The notes beneath the pieces are model-generated. The model had not been told where the DNA came from. It ran no database searches and saw only the letters and a list, made by a program, of their open reading frames with translations. A stretch of 64,000 nt of DNA, from positions 2,604,001 through 2,668,000 of the forward strand of contig JAWZSP010000001.1 of the NCBI GenBank assembly GCA_034401135.1. Reading direction: 5' to 3'. A program made the translations under genes and the position numbers. The stretch is from Volutella citrinella. Its lineage: Eukaryota > Ascomycota > Sordariomycetes > Hypocreales > Nectriaceae. Shown here one piece after another: positions 11,701 to 22,874 of this stretch (position 1 is its first letter; each line of letters begins with the position of its first letter).

Positions 11701-12960
11701 GCTCCATGACGCGAAAGTTTGGCGGTACCGGCCTGGGTCTATCCATTTCCAAGAGGCTCGTCAACCTCATGGGCGGTGACTTGTGGGTCATTAGTGAACA
11801 AGGCAAGGGTAGTGAATTTCATTTCACTTGCAGGGTCAGGTTGGCATCGGATGATACCTCGATGGTCGAGCAACAACTACGCCCATACCGAGGACATCAG
11901 GTCCTATTCGTGGACAAAGCCCAGTCCAGCAACGGTAGTGCTATCCGGGGCATGCTAGAGGAGATTGGGCTGCACGCCGTGGTGGTCGAGTCCGAAAAGA
12001 GCTCTGCTTTGACCCGACTGCAGACTGGTGGGTCATTGCCCTACGATGCCATCCTGGTGGACTCTATCGACACAGCACGAAGACTGAGGGCTGTGGACGA
12101 TTTCAAATACCTGCCAATTGTCCTTCTGGCTCCCGTGGTCCATGTCAGCTTGAAGCTGTGCTTGGACTTGGGCATCACATCGTACATGACCACTCCCTGC
12201 AAGCTTATTGACCTGGGCAACGGCATGGTCCCAGCACTGGAGAACCGAGCCACACCTTCCCTGGCCGACAATACCAAGTCATTTGAGATTCTCCTCGCCG
12301 AGGACAACACTGTGAACCAGCGACTCGCAGTCAAGATCTTGGAGAAGTACCACCACGTGGTGACTGTAGTGGGCAATGGATGGGAAGCCGTAGAGGCCGT
12401 CCAGAAGAAGAAGTTCGACGTCATTCTAATGGATGTACAAATGCCGATTATGGTGAGTAATTGCGGCCTGCTGCATGGCGGCTGTCATTTGGCCAGACTT
12501 CGCTAACTAGAAATAGGGAGGCTTTGAAGCCACTGGCAAGATTCGAGAGTATGAGCGTGGCAATGGAGCCCATCGTACGCCTATCATCGCCCTAACGGCT
12601 CATGCGATGATGGGTGACCGCGAGAAGTGTATCCAGGCACAGATGGATGAGTATCTCTCCAAGCCACTACAGCAAAACCACCTGATCCAGACGATTCTCA
12701 AGTGCGCCACGCTCGGGGGCCCATTGCTCGAGAAGAACCGGGAGCGCGAATTGGCATTGCACGCCGAAGCGAAGGCATCTAAGCACAAGGAAGATGGCCA
12801 AGGGCTGCTGCGACCGACCTTGGACCATCGATCCTTCACTAGCCGAGAGCCCATCTCGAGTAATGGGAAGGAAAGTCCTACTCTCTTGCAACAGGACGAA
12901 GAAGATACCTTGAATAGAGCACGTATCGACTTTTCTGATATGCGAAGCTTGTCGAGCTAA
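8743..12960 (+). CDS. nik1: group III hybrid histidine kinase, Nik1/OS-1 type
   Basis: Cytoplasmic osmosensing hybrid kinase at the head of the fungal HOG pathway and the known target of dicarboximide and phenylpyrrole fungicides (family knowledge). The model has six exons: 8743-9565, 9621-9653, 9714-10540, 10621-10887, 10953-12452 and 12517-12960, giving 1297 aa, the usual size of this class. The N-terminus has a coiled coil. Six repeats of about 90 aa follow, each with a core like [10 protein letters not shown] and a TINxMVDQL helix (concatenated HAMP domains). The phospho-acceptor His is about residue 725 in [10 protein letters not shown]. The N box ([10 protein letters not shown]) and G boxes (DTGIGIA, GGTGLGL) are intact, and a receiver domain carries the Asp near 1144 in LMDVQMP. 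Intron 1 has a GC donor. The upstream TTG at 8710 is not used because ATG 8743 begins the conserved start. Confidence 0.96.
9300..11095 (+). repeat. tandem HAMP-domain coding repeats
   Basis: Six diverged in-frame copies of a roughly 270-nt unit lie inside the kinase gene, interrupted by introns 1-4. Each copy encodes a GDLT-type turn, an ILxLKxTIN helix, VAREVGTEG and a GGQA/WKDLT segment. Copies 2-4 are closest to one another, while the first and last are most diverged. This is the poly-HAMP signalling rod of group III kinases. Confidence 0.85.
9566..9620 (+). other. GC-AG intron in the histidine kinase
   Basis: The donor is G|GCAAGT instead of GT, with a TACTAAC branch site and a CATAG acceptor; length 55 nt. 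Splicing here joins GAC AAC G to TC AAC GTG and restores the repeated HAMP-linker reading ([11 protein letters not shown]) found in the other repeats. Reading through gives unrelated sequence, and the GT four bases downstream shifts the frame. Confidence 0.85.
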
Positions 12961-14160
12961 CATGTAGCGCCCGCGCGCTCTCAGATTCTCATGAGATCAC
13001 ACAGTTCTTGATACCAAGCGGACGCCTCGCTGGCTCAAGCACTCGAAACGACACGTTGGGGCAGTCCCAACCCCGGCAGACATATAATCCTGACTCACTC
13101 TTCGTGTCAGCACTTGAGGCTGGGGATCGGCATGGAGCGCATGGCATGCCTCTCCACCGAGGGTTGCTACTGTCTTGCCTAATAGCCGGTGACATGCTAC
13201 GAGGATTGGCTGCGGTTTGTCTCCCCGCAGCGATGGACAAAGCTGTCGTCCATGGCCGATGGTAGACTCCATCGACACAGCAAGAACCTACCATGGTTCG
13301 AGGACCGCTTCTCCCGCCCCGCGGTAATTGTGGCCCATGACACAACGCAGTCACATTGGCAGCTAATAGGCGCGGTTCCCGTGCATGTGCCCTGGTTCAT
13401 GTGGCTTGGGAGCATCAGCTTGTTGAGTTTGGGCTTTACACCGGGAATTGTACATTACCTCATTCAAGTCTTCCATCGCGCCACAGGGGGAACCTGGTTC
13501 TCTCTCTCCGCTTTGCCTTATTCTTACAATGAAATGAAATCTTGCCATCCATCCCTCTGGATGAAATCTTACTTTGGACCGATCTGTATTCGCTTCGTTC
13601 GGCTCGGTTGGAGTTTTCTTTTTGTTGGCCTTTGGTTTCCGAAATCCGCAGGTCCTTCTGCTCTTTGGAGACCTCCTTAGGGTACAGGCGTTTGTGTTAT
13701 CGGGCTGCCATCAGCGCCTCACCCGTTCATCAGCCGTTTTTATCTTTGACTTGTGTTTCGCCTTTTCCGTGAAATTGTCCTTGCATTCGGGGCCAGTCGG
13801 AGTTGAGAAGGACCATACGCTTTAGGAGGGTTGGGACGGGGCTGGGTGGAGGGTGCGATCACGTTGGCACCAGGGGGTTCTTCGTAGGCCTCATCGATGG
13901 AGTGGGCATGGAGGGCGAACCCCAATGATTATGCAACGATCTATATAGCGTAGCGAACATGCGAATGCGGAGGGCAGCGGGCCACCTAGTCTGATCAACC
14001 ATCTATTCTTAATCGCTTTGTGCGATGACCGTCGGTGCCAATTATCGAGCCAAACTTGGGCCCAGCCAGGCGCACATGTCAGCCTGCCGTTCTAACGACA
14101 GGTTCCCTACTATCCCAGCCCTGCCTTGGCCATCTAAGGACGAAACATCGTTGTACTTGC
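12961..14160. other. convergent intergenic spacer
   Basis: Lies between the 3' ends of the histidine kinase and the minus-strand coiled-coil gene. It should contain both 3' UTRs. Short frames at 13189-13680 are not protein-like. No other feature seen. Confidence 0.55.
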
Positions 14161-15663
14161 TCAGGCCTTCTTGCTAGTGGAACTTGGTTGCGAGTTTTTA
14201 TCACCTGGCGTGCCCGCTTCGGTTTGGGTGTCTGTACCCGGCTTGACAGCCGATGGAGCCTGGGCCGAGGCGGTGGAGGACTCAAACGCTGCAAGCATAG
14301 CATCGAGTCTACTTTCCAAATTCGTCAGGTTGGCCTCGAGGGCGGTGGCAGCTTGCTCACCCCTAGATGAGTTGAGAAGAAGAAAATGTCAGCAGGCGGG
14401 ACCACTGGGATAGGCGAAGAAGTCCAGATGCAGGGAGAGAGAGCAGCGAAATGATGACCTGGATGGCCGGGCACTTGCCCTAGGATGCACGGAGAGCCGC
14501 AGGGCTTCCTTTGGTTCATGCAATGGTTTCACCTAGAGACGAGTGGACAGTGAAAGTGAAGAAGGTGGAGTTTCCATCTAGAACCTAGACGCCGAGATAG
14601 CATAATGAACTCGTTGAGCAGACCAAGGGTGTCTGCCCAAACAATCCAGACCTCAAGGGACGTGCTTGGCAATGACACAAAATAATGACGGAGAAACGAA
14701 CAACAGGGATACGCGCAGCGAGTCGGGAATGCCGATGTGCTATTTCCGAAAAAGTGTGGTGGCTAGCCATGGGAAAACAGCACCAAGCGAGGGGTTGATG
14801 GGCAAGGGCAAGCAGGGAAGCGGAGATTCTCCTCCACGCCCGGCCCTCTCTGCATGGGAAATTCCGCAAGAGCATCAAGATAAGATGCACCTGGATGACT
14901 GACTAAGGTCATGTTGATATGAGCTGCATGGTATCTAGCAGGGCACATGGCAACAAGGTCAAACAAACCAGGGTGGGGGGGCGGTGTGTGCTAAAGGGAT
15001 CCTCGAAGGAGGGCCACTAGTCTCTCAACATCTTCGGGAAGGCAGCATAGAGCTGATGGTGCTTGTCCAGAGTCGTCGCGATAGGATTGGGGGCCAAGGG
15101 TGCGGGGCAGACGGTGAAAACAGGCGCCGTAGGACTTGGGATGTTGCAATTACCTGGTGATCTCCCGGTAGGCCTAGAACATGAGTCTGGTCAGCTCGAG
15201 GCCAGGCACGGGGGCGGGGGTCAGATCGGGGAGGGGGGGATCTCAAAGTCGACGGCCCGTGATGCACGCGTGGCAGCCGCAAAAACCGGGGCCTGGCCCA
15301 GACCCAGGCCCTCATGTGCCGCCTCCACATGAGCGCGCCCGGGCGCCAGACACGGCAGAAACGGTCCCCGGCTGGGTCTCGACTTTGACTAATGGGGCAT
15401 CATGCTTGCTATGGCGAGCGAGGAGGGGCCAGCGCCGCGCGAACCCAGGGGCTCGGGACCGAAATGTGAGGGGGGAAAGTGGATGTGTGTATGTAGAACG
15501 GTGTGCAGGCATGGGGGATGGGTTATGAAGAACGGACACCAGATGCTGGTGGGAACTGGTAAAAGGGACTGACCTGAGCCAAATCCGCATCAGCGGGCGG
15601 GGTCGGCTGCTTTTGCTTCGAGTCGGCCTGGCCCGGGGTGTGGTTACGGTCCGATGAAGCCAT
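14161..15663 (-). CDS. small spliced coiled-coil protein, family not recognised
   Basis: Assembled from exon fragments rather than one frame. Exon 1 (15663-15574) starts MASSDRNHTPGQ and ends ADADLAQ at a CAG|GTCAGT donor. Exon 2 (15173-15154, after CTAG) adds AYREIT and ends at AG|GTAATT. A third piece near 15072-15030 reads TLDKHHQLYAAFPKM. The last exon (14362-14161, after a CTAG acceptor) encodes a clear amphipathic helix (ALEANLTNLESRLDAML) and a Ser/Thr-rich tail ending TSKKA and TGA. The helices would join into one short coiled-coil protein of roughly 120 aa. Exons 1-2 and the last exon are well supported. The junction into exon 3 lacks an AG acceptor, and the last intron would be 667 nt, so the middle is unresolved. 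It may be a real gene with unusual splicing or a decaying one. Confidence 0.5.
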
Positions 15664-18600
15664 TGCGTGGGCGAGGAGAAACAAAGACCAGACGGACGGG
15701 TTGGAAACTGTAGGTATCTGGATGGTATCTGGATGGAAGCTGAACTGCGGTTGAAGGCTTCACCCCCCACAGAATACTTGGTGCGGTCCGAAGTCCGCCT
15801 GCAGTCGCTGCCCAATAGTGGCGGCAGTGGAAGTGGCAGTGGCAGCGGCAGCGGCTGCGGATCGCCGAGGCTGTTTTGCGGAGAGGCTCAATTGGGGCGG
15901 CGGACACCCTTGAGAGATGCGTGAAATGGAAATGGTGCGGGCGTCAGCCAAGTCTGGATCGCCGAGATCCTGGCGCTTGGGTCCGGGATCAATCAAGTGC
16001 GAGCGGCAAGGGGTGTGTGGGGGAAGGCCCCTGGGACTCGAGAAGAGAGGGGAGCCTTTGGAAGGGGCGTGGTTTGCGCGGAGGGGCAAGGCAGGAGATG
16101 AGGTGTCAGAGGAAGGGTGCAAAGATGGGAAAGTTGACAGAAGCCGATGGGGGACGATTTGGGTCTGGACCGGAATGGAAAGAAAAGAGGAGGAAGGGGC
16201 GGGATGGGGGATGCGTGGAAGGGACGCACTACTAACTAAGGTTGCCAAAATCGCTATTTGTTGGGCTACGTGTGGGCGGTCGGTGAGTGAGGGGCACATG
16301 GCAGTGCTCCATGTGAGTAAGATCTTATCAACCCGTCCAGCTACTTCCTTCCCAAAGAGGAACTTGCCAACTACTAGTAGTATCAAGGGAAGGCACCCGT
16401 TGTTTCTTGCCGTTGGCGCATGTAACTCATAGGCGGGGAGAATTCACAAAAAACTCGGCTCCCAAGGCACTATAGCAGTAGCAGTAATGCATTCCACAAG
16501 GTATAGTACCTTGCCTGAGTACGACCTTATATCTGAGGTAATTAATTAGTTCTGCAGGGTGCTACATACCGTGCCTTACGTAGCACATTGGTGAAGGTAC
16601 GGACGCACAGCAGCCTTGACCCTCGGACGGAGCATTATCGGCGGCTGCGCGTCCGTCGGGAGCTGCAGCAGCGCCGGACCACCCCCTTCTAGGTTGTTAG
16701 CAGGGAGCGCCACCCAGCACGCGGCACGGAGTGGCCGCCGTGGCTTGCCGTAGGTTTCGCCTGTCAGCGTCAACGGAGCCCCTCCTCAGCCTCCTGCAAC
16801 ACGGGAAAAAACCAAGGGTCTGGCGCCATAGATCGGTCGAGGCACGCCGCCACCGACCCCGAGGGCCTGGACCAGCGAGCAAGATTCTAGGCCCGCCGCC
16901 GGATACGCGGGTGGGCGAACCCCCCGCGCGCGGCCCCTTCCCTTGCAGAGCCTGGAAGGCCGACTGTCATGACTGAAGGAGCCGCATGAGCCTCATCATG
17001 GGGTCTCTAATGTGCTAAAATTGAGCCACAACAAAGGCGGACATGGCACGGTCATGATGTTGCCCATGGCAGCGAGTAGCGGACTCCATATACGTATGCT
17101 TGATGCAACGACAGCTGACTCCCGACCAAAGCCTCACTGAGATGGGGGCTTGCGATGCGCATTCAATGGATTCATCCAGACTCATGACACGCATTCTTCC
17201 ATAAGCCGCATGTGTGTGGCATGGTGTTTGCTTCAGAATTCCCTCAGCTCATGCGGGCAGGTGTCCTGCCTGTCTGTGGTCCGTGGTCCGTGGTTTGTCT
17301 CGGTCCAGATCTTGGTTCTAAATCGGGCCTGTTGCATCCCCACTGTTCGATTCCGACTACGCAGGGCCCGATCCAGACCCGGGAGTCACTAAGCGCTGCA
17401 CGTTTCACCAGCCAGTAAATCCCGTGTTGGGCAGGCGGAGGAGAGGGAGGGAGGGAGGGCGGGGGTGGGAGTCTCGATGTCGAGCCTGTCGCACACGAAC
17501 CCGGTTCCGCGCACTGCGGTGGAGAAAACTCCAAGTCTCGAACGTTTCTCCACGAGGAAGCCAAGCAAGCCAGGTGCCGGCACTAGCCGTGTGGCAGCAC
17601 CACGGTCCATCCATCCCTCTAGGGCCCTGGCCCAACGACTCACCGTGTTTCGGATAGACGTTTTCTCTCTTCTTTCGCCGGGTTACGAGAATTGGAGATT
17701 TGCCTTTAGTCCCGCGCCCAGAGCTGCAGCTAGCCAGCTAGTTGAATACCATCGAGAGCTCCGAGCTTGGCCCCAAGGCAAAGGGCGTGAGGGCATCTCG
17801 ATGGCGGAGCTCCTTGGCTCGTTGAGATACCCCAGGCAGTGCAAGGACCCAAGATGCCGAAAATGAGAGCAGCTTGCTGTTGTTGGGGGCACCAGCCGGT
17901 ATTCGTCAACGGGTGAATCGGAGCCCAGCCATGTTTTGTTCCAAGGCTTTAATCAGTAATCACAAATTCACAGGTTGGGCGACCTTCAAGTCCACGAGGA
18001 TCCATAGGCAAGGGGCGGCTGCGTAAAGTGGAGTCTGGAGATGGGAATGGCCCGGCCGACAGCAGCTCTCGCGCCAAACCCAAAGAAGCAATCAAAGCTG
18101 GCGGGCAACGTGCAATGGCGACGGCCATCCCCGCGAATGCCAAAGACAAGGGCATGGGAACACCGAACACCAACAACACAGGCGGTAACGGGTACCCTGC
18201 CCGGCGGTTCTAGAATCAAGCTCAGCAGCCTCTAACGCCACACCCATGCGCGTCCCCTCCTCGGACCTCCCCCCAGCTGTCGGCAAGCTTTGAGCCTTTC
18301 CATGTTCTAGACTCATGACATGACCTTTTTTTCTTTCTTTCTTTCTTTCTTTCTTTCTGTCTTTCTCGGTGCTGGGGCGGGATGAGGGGAGTGAGTGAAG
18401 GCATGGCCGTCTGTTCAGTCTATTACCGTTCGATTGTTGCCTTGCATGGAACATAGGTGTGGCAAGTTCTGGTGCCATTCGTCAGACGACGACATGCCCT
18501 TTGCCATGGGGATAGCTTGCGACCAGTTTGCCAATTCGAGAAAAGACATCACGAGTTTGCCCCTCCCGACTCACACTTGCCCCATTCGCCTGGTATCCGC

Positions 18601-21600
18601 TTCGGAGCTGTTATTCCATATCTGCGGCGATGATTATTGACTGGGCAAGCTGGGATCCGTCCCATTGGGGCTTGACGGGTCAACGGGACCGATATTCGGT
18701 TGCTCGAGATAGACAGCCATTCGGAACAGGTGATGGTTTGGGCAAGCATCAGTAGTCCCCATTGGCGACTGCCCGTGCTTGGGGCTGGGGGTGGAAGGCG
18801 CGGGGGCGGGGGCAACTCTTACCTGGGCAAGCCGTCCTTCTCATCAAATTGCCATGCTCACCGCAATGGGCAAAATCAAGCTGGAGGGCAAACAACGGCG
18901 CAATGCCAATAGATCGCTCACCCCCGTCAGAAGCTCCAATTTCAGCACCTGCTCCCCAGAACCGAGGGCGGCCGTCGCATAGGCGCCGCAGAATTAGACC
19001 AGGTGGAGCGTCACGACATTGGCCACGAAGCTCGGCTGTCACTTGCACCACCATGTCTCGCTGGACACGGTTGACCGCCAACCAGGGTCCTAGCCGAGTT
19101 GAGGGTAAGTCTACCGTCTACGACGTCGCGTGCCGACACTAATCGACCATGCACCATGAACCTGGGACGCAGACAGCCAGGGCTGTGCGAGGAACAAGAC
19201 GGCACATGATGCAGCCATCTATTTGGCGAGAGCCTCGCTTTTCGCGGCGCCCACCTGTGCGTTACAATAGGGCAACTCGGGTCAAACCGGCGCGTGACCT
19301 GTCCCAAGGCGGCCTTGGCCCTTGTACTATGTAGACCTGGGTCTCACTCAAGGGCGACGCGACACGGCCTGCTGAGAGGGGGCCGTTTTTGCGCTGCTGA
19401 GGCGATCCAGGCCCATCAATCACACAGGCAAGACACGGCAAGAGCAGCCTCCCTCAGGTACCTACCAACTTAGTGTTGCTAGCGAACGCCGTGCCATGTG
19501 GCTTCAAATGAGGGCAGGCGGCGGAGACGGGCGTCATTGTGGTGGCATGGGATTCTGGGAATTGATCGAAACATGGTAATTACCGCCGAGCCCATGTCAG
19601 TGTGGTCTAGCATCGTGCGATCCATGGGCCAAAGTTCGATTGCCATCGACGCCCATGGCCCCATGGCGATCAGGAACACCAAGGCCAGGGGTGTGCGCGT
19701 GGGGCTCGCAGCATCGCCCCACACCACCCCAGCTCTCTAGCTCCTGTCGTCGATTGACTGACATCGTCCGGTCAAGCTGTTTGCCTTTTCTTGCCATGTG
19801 CGCCAGCAGATGAGACCATGAGCTCTCCGAGTCAGTCAGAGTCAGAGCCAGACCAGCTGAACCCACTGCAAAGACAAAGACAGCAGCTCTAAAATCCAAG
19901 GGCCTCGGACGGCTGTGAGCTGTTCTGCAGGTAAAGGCCCGACATCTCGTGCTCGCTCGTTGTCGCTCGACGTAGGCGGACCAGGGGCCAGTCTCACACC
20001 ACCGACCCGTATGCGCGTGCCGTCCGAGAATGCGATCGAGATTTGGATGTGTGCCCAGGGTGGGTTTCTGTGCTCCCGCGGCCCTGTCCGCCTTCCGACA
20101 AGTTCCCAGTCTTGACTACATGGGCTTTGGTGGGCAGCTGAGTCGCGACGCATCCAAGGCATCCCCGACCCTCGCCATCGTGATCCTGGAAGGGAAGATC
20201 CAAAACCCACCTCGATCGACGACGCCCACTGCTAGAGTTGGGCTGGCCATGGGCGGTCCTACATACACAGTACACCAAATGGCATGTTGGAGGCAGGGAG
20301 CTAAGCGATTGAGTGCGCTCCAAGGCCACGGCAAGCATGGTCTGACTCCGATTCTCTGCTCAACGCGCCGATGTCCTCTGTGCTCAGCCATGGACTGCCT
20401 CTGTGCGGGATGTGTATCGCCGCTACGGGCAAAATGCTTGTTTCCCTGCCCCCTCGGCCCCTCCGCCGTGCCCCGAGTTGTAGCGCTCCATGGGAAATAG
20501 ACATTTCACCATGCCATTCTGATGACGCTCTCTCATAAACCCACGCCACCTTTACCTCGTCCTGTGCGAGAGTCAGCGTCTCGGAGTCAGCCGCCGTCGC
20601 CGTTGGAGAGGCGCGACGATTGTGGCATCTCCCTCCCGTCTCGTTAACCGCATTCTGAGTCGACCCTCCAATATGCTCCTGACTCGACTACGCGCTAATG
20701 ATGCTTTGCCATGTTGCTCGGGTATTATTGCTAGCGCCCTGTCTTGCTCGACGGGCCATGGTGTATTCGTGTAATGCCAAAGTGGGGCACCAAGGTCCAA
20801 CTCTGATGAAGTGAAGTCTTGACTTTGGTACGTCCGTTGTGCCGGTTCAAATCCCTCAGACGGCCATCATAGATGGAGCAATCCATTTCCGATAACCTGA
20901 TGTCGCATCATGGCCATCCAGGCCTTTTTTCCCTTTCTTTCTTTTTTTTTCTTTTTACCTCCCTTCTTTACTTTTGTCTTTTCTTTTTGGCCCCCTGCTT
21001 GGAGAGGACGCAGTGCATCGTGCTTGAGCGGGAAGGAAGTGAGGCCGGCCAGCCCAGGAACGAACAGAAGGTCAAGGATCTAACGAATGTATCACCACTA
21101 GGCCACCACCCCCAACCCTGCCTTACCTTAGGCGCCTTATCCACACACCTCCCCCACCTGGCTGCCCACCCCTGTTCCATAACGCACTACAGGCAAGTAT
21201 TGACGGTCTGAATGACACGCCCCAGACCCAGCGCCCAGCATCAGCACCAGCGGGAAGCCCTCAGTCTCTTTTTTACCCTCCACACGCCTCTCGCCATTCT
21301 CGACTCCGCAAGCACAAGCACCCTCATCCACAAAGGAGGCTTGGACATATTCCTGCCCTTGCCAGTGGCAGCGGCTACTGACCTGGGCCAATTCCGGAAT
21401 CCTCTAAATCTGCCTCTCCTTCTCGACTTTCACGGTTTCACAATATCACCCCTCCTCCCTCATTACTAACCTCAAGTTGGTATCAATCAATCCTCCGCTC
21501 GGGACGTCTCCTCCCCCAGCTGCACCTGCTCATCTTCTCCGGCTGTACCACCGGCTGACTCCATGTCTATCCGCCTGCGCTTGTCATTGAACCCGCATCA

Positions 21601-22874
21601 CACGCCCTCCCATTTTCAGATCCATTCTTGGCAATCCTGGGCCTCACTGCAGGCTGTAGGTCCACGTCCACGTCCGGGTCCAGAACCCCGATCCCATCAC
21701 CAAGACACCAACCTGCCTCGCGTCTAGCTTGGCTCTCCAACACCCCAGTCACCTCATCAGTCGTCCCATTAGATCAATCCCGCCATCACCTGTTCAAAAG
21801 CTGCCTCTTAGGGCCACGTTCTCTCGTCGACCACCCCTGCTGCCAACCGTGTCCCTCCTCCCACACCCGTTGGGTAGTAGCCTTCTTCACTGCTCGTCCA
21901 GGCCAGCCCTGTCGGTCAAATCGAGATATCCGATTCTCTGCTGGGCATGTCAGTATTTGCAAACCCACACACCTTCACATCCCATTCCTCTTCCCGCCCC
22001 AGGTCCCTCGTCACCTTTCCATTGCCATCCATACCTGCGCATGTCGTGGTAGCGGCCCGTTGACCCCGTCCATCTCAGTACAGAATCCCATCCCTCGACG
22101 ATTATTCTTTGTCACACTCCTACCCTACTACGCTCCATCGGTTGCAATCTTTGATCCTTCTTCCGATACAAGACCATTCACCTGTAAGTACAGCCCGGTT
22201 CGTCGTTTTCGTGCCAACTACACTGCCAATGCTCTTCCCGTGATCCCTTAATCAGATCAACCTTCATTTTTTGTTTCTCTTCGCTGTCGAGGTCGCCTTT
22301 TTCTTGACCCTGGCTTTCTGGAGCTCTTTAGCCTGCAGAGACTTTGGCCATGCCCCCGAACCGTACCACGATTTCAACAAACCTAACGCCTGTATAGCCT
22401 CGGACTTGACAAGGTCGACGCCTGAGCTCCCTGCCACTCGGCCAGGTTTTTTTAGGCCTCGGAATCGGCGATCAGTGGCACATCGACGTCGCTCACCGGC
22501 GCAAGTGACGCAGTGCTCCTCCACCACTGGCAGTACCAACCCCGCTCCAGGTACCCACAGATCCAACCCTCGACATTCGATCGTCGCTCAACCAAGACAG
22601 ACACTTGAACGGAGCCACAAGGGGCGAAGATTGCACCTAAACCTTGTGCGCCATCGAATTGTTTGCGGTGTCGACAACCCAGCCTCGATCGCGGTCGAGG
22701 GCGTCAAGACGCCGCTGTGATCCATTAGTATTCTCAGCGCCCTGCACATTCAGTTTCATCGCTGGGCGTACTTGTTTCCCTTGTTTCTTGTAATTTCGGC
22801 CTGGCCTGGCCTCTGGTCCGAGACCCCTCCGATTTATCGTGCAACTGCAGCTGGAGCAGCTCAACACTGGCCGT
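15664..22874. other. 7.2-kb divergent intergenic block, no gene seen
   Basis: Lies between the head of the coiled-coil gene and the head of the SAM/HMG gene. Overlapping frames up to about 208 codons (15760-16386 minus, 21628-22251 plus) occur on both strands in G/C-rich DNA but lack motifs and splice logic. The right end (about 20920-22870) is strongly pyrimidine-rich on the plus strand, as in long leaders of fungal regulatory genes. An RNA gene could be hidden here; I cannot support one. Confidence 0.5.
18325..18366. repeat. (TTTC)n microsatellite
   Basis: About eight uninterrupted TTTC units followed by a TGTC interruption and one more unit, in the gene-empty block. A simple tetranucleotide repeat, likely length-variable between strains. 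Confidence 0.9.

Noticed and set aside
15022..15024. TAG right after the LRD of the third coiled-coil fragment as the true end of that gene
   Set aside because: The downstream exon at 14362-14161 continues the same coiled-coil character with a good CTAG acceptor and compatible phase from an AT|GTTGAG donor; both remain possible, but the longer form explains more.
15266..15271. ACGCGT in the long intron of the coiled-coil gene
   Set aside because: Isolated hexamer away from a cell-cycle gene, at chance frequency.
15760..16386. 208-codon minus-strand open frame next to the coiled-coil gene
   Set aside because: Ser/Pro/Ala-rich with no motif; it begins upstream of the coiled-coil start and is more likely promoter DNA.
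20843..20870. GGTTCAAATCC box resembling a tRNA T loop
   Set aside because: Flanking bases do not pair as a T stem (GCCGG against CCCTC), and no matching acceptor or D arm lies upstream. At most a worn tRNA relic.
21628..22251. 207-codon plus-strand open frame before the SAM/HMG gene
   Set aside because: Composition reflects a C/T-rich leader (Ser/Pro/His/Thr); no motif, and a second frame overlaps it at similar length.
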